Source: Mycolicibacterium duvalii
GTDB lineage: Bacteria; Actinomycetota; Actinomycetes; Mycobacteriales; Mycobacteriaceae
Direction of reading: 5' to 3'
Assembly: GCF_010726645.1 (NCBI RefSeq)
Contig: NZ_AP022563.1
Span: 5,394,001 to 5,458,000 of the forward strand
Length of the DNA stretch: 64,000 bases
The translations under genes and the position numbers were made by a program. Below, piece by piece: positions 60,107-64,000 of this stretch (its first letter is position 1; every line of letters starts with the position of its first letter). The notes under the pieces are model-generated. The model saw only the letters and a list, made by a program, of their open reading frames with translations, had not been told where the DNA came from and searched no databases.

Positions 60107-61006
60107 TCAGACCGGCCGGATCTGCGCGCCGCGCAGCCGTGCCCCGCAACGGTCGCAGACCAGCGCCGGGCTGAACTCGCGGCCGCATGCGCGGTGCGTC
60201 AGGATCACCGCGGCACCCTCCGGCGCCGGGAACCAGCGCTGAGCCCAGGACAGCGCGCACACCAGGATCGGGAAGAAACCGCGGCCCTTCGCGGTCAGCG
60301 CGTAGCGGCCGCCGGTGTTGGCGAGCACATCCTCGCCGCAGAACAGCGCCAGCCGGTCGGCGATGGTGCCGGGAGGCGCGCCGAGCTGGCTCTGGAAGTC
60401 GGTGAATCGGCCGACCCCGACGAAGGCCGCCACCAGCAACGCGAACGCCCACCGGTCGCCGATCACGCTCATCGTCTCGGGAAACAACGACGCGGCGTCG
60501 ACCCTACGGCCGGCTGAGCGGCGGCGATTGGTCGCGGCCGGGATGGAGCGCTGCCATGATCCGCTCGGACCCCATTGTGCGACAACGCGTTCACCGCGGT
60601 CATCGGCGCCGGCGGGAGCGCCGCAGGACCGGCAGGTGACGGCAGGCGCGAACTCGGCGCCGCAGTCCAGGTGACACATCGCCGGCAGGGGTGGGCGGTG
60701 GTCGGGCACCCAGGTGCGCTCCCAGTGCCAGATCGAGGTCAGCACCGGCCACAGCGAGCGCCCCTGGGGGGTCAGCAGATACTCCGAGCGGGCCGGCTTG
60801 ATCTGATACTCACGCCGCGTGAGCAGGCCCTCGGCGGCCATCGTCTGCAGGCGGTTGGTCAGCACCGCGTGGGACACCGGCAGCCCGGCGGCGAACTCGC
60901 CGTAGCGCGTCGACCCCAGCAATGCCTGCTGCACGATCAGCAGGGTCCATTCGTCGCCGAGCAGGCCGAGCATCTGCGCGACGGCGTTGGGGGCGGCGCC
61001 GGGCAT
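60107..61006 (-). CDS. Double HxlR-type winged-helix regulator with Cys-rich linkers
   Basis: A 299-residue protein containing two HxlR-like helix-turn-helix units. The first is at ~10-95 (LGLLGDEWTLLIVQQALLGS, RYGEFAAGLPVSHAVLTNRL). The second is at ~175-260 (MSVIGDRWAFALLVAAFVGV, RFTDFQSQLGAPPGTIADRL). Each is followed by a four-Cys/His patch (MCHLDCGAEF and CRSCGA; ACGREF and CDRCGA) that could bind zinc. HxlR proteins normally have one unit and dimerise, so this may act as a built-in dimer. It follows the carotenoid oxygenase gene with no gap. Confidence 0.85.
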   Translation of the reverse strand: MPGAAPNAVAQMLGLLGDEWTLLIVQQALLGSTRYGEFAAGLPVSHAVLTNRLQTMAAEGLLTRREYQIKPARSEYLLTPQGRSLWPVLTSIWHWERTWVPDHRPPLPAMCHLDCGAEFAPAVTCRSCGAPAGADDRGERVVAQWGPSGSWQRSIPAATNRRRSAGRRVDAASLFPETMSVIGDRWAFALLVAAFVGVGRFTDFQSQLGAPPGTIADRLALFCGEDVLANTGGRYALTAKGRGFFPILVCALSWAQRWFPAPEGAAVILTHRACGREFSPALVCDRCGARLRGAQIRPV

Positions 61007-62545
61007 CTACAGGCCGAGGGCCCCGGCAGCGGTGTCGGTCTCGCGCCAGCGAGGGAGCTCCGAGCCGGCCGCCCAGGTCGAGTGCGTTCCGCTGGAAATG
61101 CGCTCGGGCAGTGCGAGTGTGCACACCGGGCCGTCGCCGACCCGGGCGGCTTCGAACACCAGGCAGTAGGACGCATCGGTGTTCATGTCAGTGGTCAGGG
61201 TGACCAGATAGCCGTCGTCCTCGTCCCGCCCGCCCGTCCGCGGAGCCATGGCGGTCTCGCTGCCGAACACGCCGTCTCCGAACGAGAAGCCTTCCTCGGC
61301 GCCGGTGTGCAGATCATGGCGCACCAGACCGTTGAACAGGAACCAGCCCGGCTTGCCGGTCGCGGCGTAGGTGTAGCGGTAGGGCCGACCCGCATAGCCG
61401 GGATTGATCATGCCGAATTCGGTGATGCTGTCGGTCAATTGCTCTTCGCGGGTCTCGCCGGTGACCAGATTGAACCGCCAGCGGTGCAGTCGGGTCTGCA
61501 TGCCGTCGAGCGACAGCCCGCGGAAGATCTGCTGCCATTTGGGCTTCATCCCGTTGTCGATGCCCTCGACGGGCTGGGGGTCGCCCTGGAAGAAGCCGTC
61601 GAGGACGATCTCGTCGCCGTCCTCGTAGGCGTTGGGGAAGTGCAGGACGTAGGTCGGGGCGGCTTCGAACCACCTGATCTGCGAGGTGTCGCCGCGGCGC
61701 GGGATGACCGCGAACCGCGACGGCGTGTCCGGGTGGAACCTGGGGAAGTGGATGTTGTGCTCGAGCAGCCCGAGGTCCCAGAACAGCGGAAAGTCGTTGA
61801 GGATCACGTAATTCTGCGTGAACGCCATGTCGTGGGGTAGTCGCGGTCCGGGCAGCGGGACGTCGACGTTGTGCACCACCTCTCCGGACGGGCTGACCAC
61901 GCCGTAGCGCAGGTGCGGGGCCGTCTTGCTGTAGTTGAAGAACAGCAGCTCGCCGGTGTGGTCGTCGACCTTCGGATGCGCCGAGACGCCCCAGTCGGAC
62001 GGGAACGTGCCGTTCCAGTCTTCTTTGCCGAGATCGGCTCCCGTGCACGGATCGAGACGGTATAGGTCACCGCACTGGTAGTGGCTGGTCAGCGCCACGC
62101 CGCGGTGGACGACGACGTCGGTGGAGGACGCATCCTTCATCAGGGTGCGCGCGCCCCAGCCGTAGTCGCGACGGGCCAGCTCGATGGGCTCGGCGATGCC
62201 CGGCCACAGCGGTCCGCCGGCCTCATTCTCTTCGAGAAACCCGTCAGTACGGACGAATCGATTGCGGTAGAACGCTTTACCGTCGCGGAATCCGACGATG
62301 TGCAGCATGCCGTCACCGTCGAACGGATGGTAGTACTTCAGCGCCGGGTGCAGAGGGTTCTCGGTGTTGCGCAGGTAGACGCCGTCGAGGTCGGCCGGCA
62401 CCTGACCCGAGACGACGGTCAGGTCGTCGGCGTCCCATTCGGTGGTCTGCGGCCGCCACGGACCGGTCCGGTACGGGTGGTCGTCATCGTCGGGCAGCGT
62501 GGAGAGGAACTTGCCGACGATCTCGGAATGGGCGCGGACGGTCAC
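61007..62545 (-). CDS. Carotenoid cleavage oxygenase family protein (RPE65-like)
   Basis: A 512-residue non-haem iron dioxygenase of the carotenoid/stilbene oxygenase family. The four His iron ligands can be placed in VSAHPKVD (~residue 190), LPHDMAF (~238), VLHFPNAYED (~300) and SGTHSTWAAG (~490). Family members cleave carotenoids, apocarotenals or lignostilbenes at double bonds. The GTG at 62545 overlaps the stop of the thiolase gene (GTGA). Co-location with a thiolase and an HxlR regulator suggests use of the cleavage product as a carbon source (inference). Confidence 0.9.
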   Translation of the reverse strand: MTVRAHSEIVGKFLSTLPDDDDHPYRTGPWRPQTTEWDADDLTVVSGQVPADLDGVYLRNTENPLHPALKYYHPFDGDGMLHIVGFRDGKAFYRNRFVRTDGFLEENEAGGPLWPGIAEPIELARRDYGWGARTLMKDASSTDVVVHRGVALTSHYQCGDLYRLDPCTGADLGKEDWNGTFPSDWGVSAHPKVDDHTGELLFFNYSKTAPHLRYGVVSPSGEVVHNVDVPLPGPRLPHDMAFTQNYVILNDFPLFWDLGLLEHNIHFPRFHPDTPSRFAVIPRRGDTSQIRWFEAAPTYVLHFPNAYEDGDEIVLDGFFQGDPQPVEGIDNGMKPKWQQIFRGLSLDGMQTRLHRWRFNLVTGETREEQLTDSITEFGMINPGYAGRPYRYTYAATGKPGWFLFNGLVRHDLHTGAEEGFSFGDGVFGSETAMAPRTGGRDEDDGYLVTLTTDMNTDASYCLVFEAARVGDGPVCTLALPERISSGTHSTWAAGSELPRWRETDTAAGALGL

Positions 62546-63753
62546 GGGACGCTCCTGACGACGAAACTGACGGTGGTGGCGGTGCTTCCGCCGAAGTTGA
62601 GGGTGCCGAAGGTGTCCGCGCCGTCGACCTGGTAGTCGTCTGCGGTGCCGCTGACCTGGCGGGCGGCGTCGAGTAGCATCCTGACCCCCGACGCGCCCAC
62701 CGGGTGGCCGCCGCCGATCAGCCCGCCGCTGGGGTTGATCGGGAGTCGGCCGCCGAGCTCGATGTCGCCGCCTTCGATGGCCTGCCACGACTGGCCGGGT
62801 GCGGTCATCCCGATGTGGTCGATGGCGAGATATTCGCTGGGGGTGAAGCAGTCGTGCACTTCGAATCCGTCGACGTCGTCGAGCGTGACCCGGGCGCGGC
62901 CGAACGCGTCCTGCACGGCGCCGCGCACATGCGGGAGCACATACGGATCGTCGGCGGAGCGCTCCAGCTTCTGCTGCAGGCCCAGACCGACGGTGCGGTG
63001 CCCCCAGCCGTCGATCCGCCCCAGCGGCCGGGCGCTCGGATGATCGCGCAGCCACTCGTCGGTCACCAGGACCACGCCGGCGCCGCCGTCGGTGATCTGG
63101 CTGCAGTCGAAGCGGCGCAGCCTCCCCTCGACCACCGGGTTGTTGACATCGTCGGCGGTCAGCGGGTCGGGTACCGCCCAGGTGCGGGTCTGCGCGCGCG
63201 GGTTGGCCCGGGCGTTGGCGAAGTTGACCGACGCGATCGCCCGCAGGTGGGACTCGTCGATGCCGTAGCGACGGTCGTACTCCGCGGCCACCGCGTCGAA
63301 CATGAACGGCCACATGAACTTTGCCGTCGATCCTTCATGGCCGGCCCAGGCCGCCGCACCGAGAATCGACGCGGCGGTGTCGCCGGGGACCGTCTTCTCC
63401 AACTCGACGCCGAGCACGAGCGCGGTGCGGTAGGACCCCGAGCGCAGGTCGGCCATGGCCGCGAGCAGCGCGACACTGCCCGACGCACACGCCGCCTCAT
63501 GACGGGTCGCCGGGGTGTCCCAGAGATCGTCGTTGACGGTGGCCGGCATGGCGCCGAGGTGACCCTGCTGGGCGAACAACTCACCGAACGCGTTGGCGAC
63601 GTGGACGACCTCGATGTCGGCGGCGCCGATCCGCGAGGCGTCGAGGGTGGCGTCGACTGTCTGGGCGGTCAACTGCGCGAAGTCGACGCCTTCGCGGGTG
63701 AGATTGCACGCGAAGTCGCTCTGCCAGCCGCCGAGGATCCACACCGGTCCCAT
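62542..63753 (-). CDS. Thiolase-family acetyl-CoA acetyltransferase / SCP-x-like protein
   Basis: A ~403-residue thiolase-fold protein. The nucleophilic Cys is in HEAACASGSVALL near residue 88. The C-terminal HDCFTPSEY and LIGGGHPVGASG match the lipid-transfer-type (SCP-x) thiolase group, where such motifs replace the classical CxG. It would cleave a 3-ketoacyl-CoA or act as an acyl-CoA thiolase of sterol or branched substrates. The ATG at 63753 is chosen (MGPVWILGG); GTG at 63762 would add three residues. Confidence 0.87.
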   Translation of the reverse strand: MGPVWILGGWQSDFACNLTREGVDFAQLTAQTVDATLDASRIGAADIEVVHVANAFGELFAQQGHLGAMPATVNDDLWDTPATRHEAACASGSVALLAAMADLRSGSYRTALVLGVELEKTVPGDTAASILGAAAWAGHEGSTAKFMWPFMFDAVAAEYDRRYGIDESHLRAIASVNFANARANPRAQTRTWAVPDPLTADDVNNPVVEGRLRRFDCSQITDGGAGVVLVTDEWLRDHPSARPLGRIDGWGHRTVGLGLQQKLERSADDPYVLPHVRGAVQDAFGRARVTLDDVDGFEVHDCFTPSEYLAIDHIGMTAPGQSWQAIEGGDIELGGRLPINPSGGLIGGGHPVGASGVRMLLDAARQVSGTADDYQVDGADTFGTLNFGGSTATTVSFVVRSVP

Positions 63754-63944
63754 GTCCGGGACACTACTACAACTAACAGAGTGACCGGGCGAGGACGGCC
63801 CCGCCGGCTTCTGGTCTGAACCGACGAGACCTCGGCATGTGCGACGGTCGACCGGCGCGCGTGCCTGCGACGCTGCATTGCCCGGGATTGCCCGGCGCAA
63901 ACCCTCTTGCGCGGTACGGTGCCCGGGATGGGATTCTGGGCTTC

Positions 63945-64000
63945 ATGACCACCGAGACGCCGAACCACGATCTGGCCCGGCGAATGGCGGAGCTGGCGCG
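63945..64000 (+). CDS. Start of a gene running off the window
   Basis: The reading frame begins ATG at 63945 and continues open to the window end, giving MTTETPNHDLARRMAELAR. This is too short for a firm family. The sequence recalls the N-terminus of mycobacterial GAF/ANTAR-type regulators, but that is only an impression. It is divergent from the thiolase gene, with 191 bases between them in which I see no other gene. Confidence 0.5.
   Translation, partial: MTTETPNHDLARRMAELA

Noticed and set aside
1..64000. CRISPR arrays, tRNA or rRNA genes, insertion sequences, integrases
   Set aside because: I found no regularly spaced repeats, no cloverleaf-like sequences that I could support, and no transposase or integrase motifs. 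The repeats seen are short hairpins or in-frame coding repeats.

Overview
The window is high-GC chromosomal DNA from a mycobacterium, most likely an environmental fast-growing Mycolicibacterium-type species. The evidence is a run of genes recognisable as orthologues of M. tuberculosis prrA (Rv0903c), accD3 (Rv0904c), echA6 (Rv0905), Rv0906, Rv0907, ctpE (Rv0908), Rv0909 and Rv0910, plus mycolic-acid-type methyltransferases and many lipid/steroid-style catabolic genes. No rRNA, tRNA, CRISPR, transposase or phage gene was seen, and no gene-free stretch exceeds about 215 bases. Layout: (1) 1-10.6 kb holds the 5' part of prrA, three ABC exporters (the second and third look like a heterodimer), a GAF-LuxR regulator divergent from an acyl-CoA synthetase, an epoxide hydrolase and a small membrane protein. 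This block lies between prrA and accD3, which are neighbours in M. tuberculosis. (2) 10.6-18.7 kb is the conserved accD3 / echA6-Rv0906-Rv0907-ctpE-Rv0909-Rv0910 segment. (3) 18.8-33.9 kb is an accessory island. A TetR-type regulator sits among three transcription units: a long leftward operon (micropeptide, VWA protein, NorQ-type ATPase, second micropeptide, polytopic membrane protein, single-helix membrane protein, three cytochromes P450, two DapB-like dehydrogenases, a VOC protein and a bacterial homologue of ERG2/sigma-1 receptor), a lone paralogue of the polytopic membrane protein, and a rightward SDR plus DapB-like unit. An operator-like palindrome (TGAC-N4-GTCA) occurs in front of all of them. 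(4) 34-54.9 kb is a divergent catabolic locus around a GntR/HutC regulator. Leftward are an SMP-30-like protein, the regulator, two CoA ligases and an SDR. Rightward are an SDR, Rieske oxygenase, Baeyer-Villiger monooxygenase, SDR, CoA transferase, four acyl-CoA dehydrogenase subunits, a ThDP enzyme, an aldehyde dehydrogenase and a frameshifted amidohydrolase. (5) 55-64 kb holds a glyoxalase-like protein, two small DUF proteins, two tandem mycolic-acid-type methyltransferases, a cupin, a CIRCE-preceded Hsp20 and a thiolase-carotenoid oxygenase-HxlR operon. Most operons are chained by ATGA/GTGA start-stop overlaps. Region 4 reads as degradation of a bulky hydrophobic acid or ketone: oxygenation, lactone formation, CoA activation, dehydrogenation by heteromeric acyl-CoA dehydrogenases, ThDP-dependent C-C cleavage and aldehyde oxidation. 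Region 3 is the most unusual: a putative membrane metalloprotein (two paralogues with conserved His and Glu) with a NorQ/NorD-type chaperone pair, two membrane micropeptides, P450s and a sigma-1/ERG2-like protein. I do not recognise this combination as a described system.
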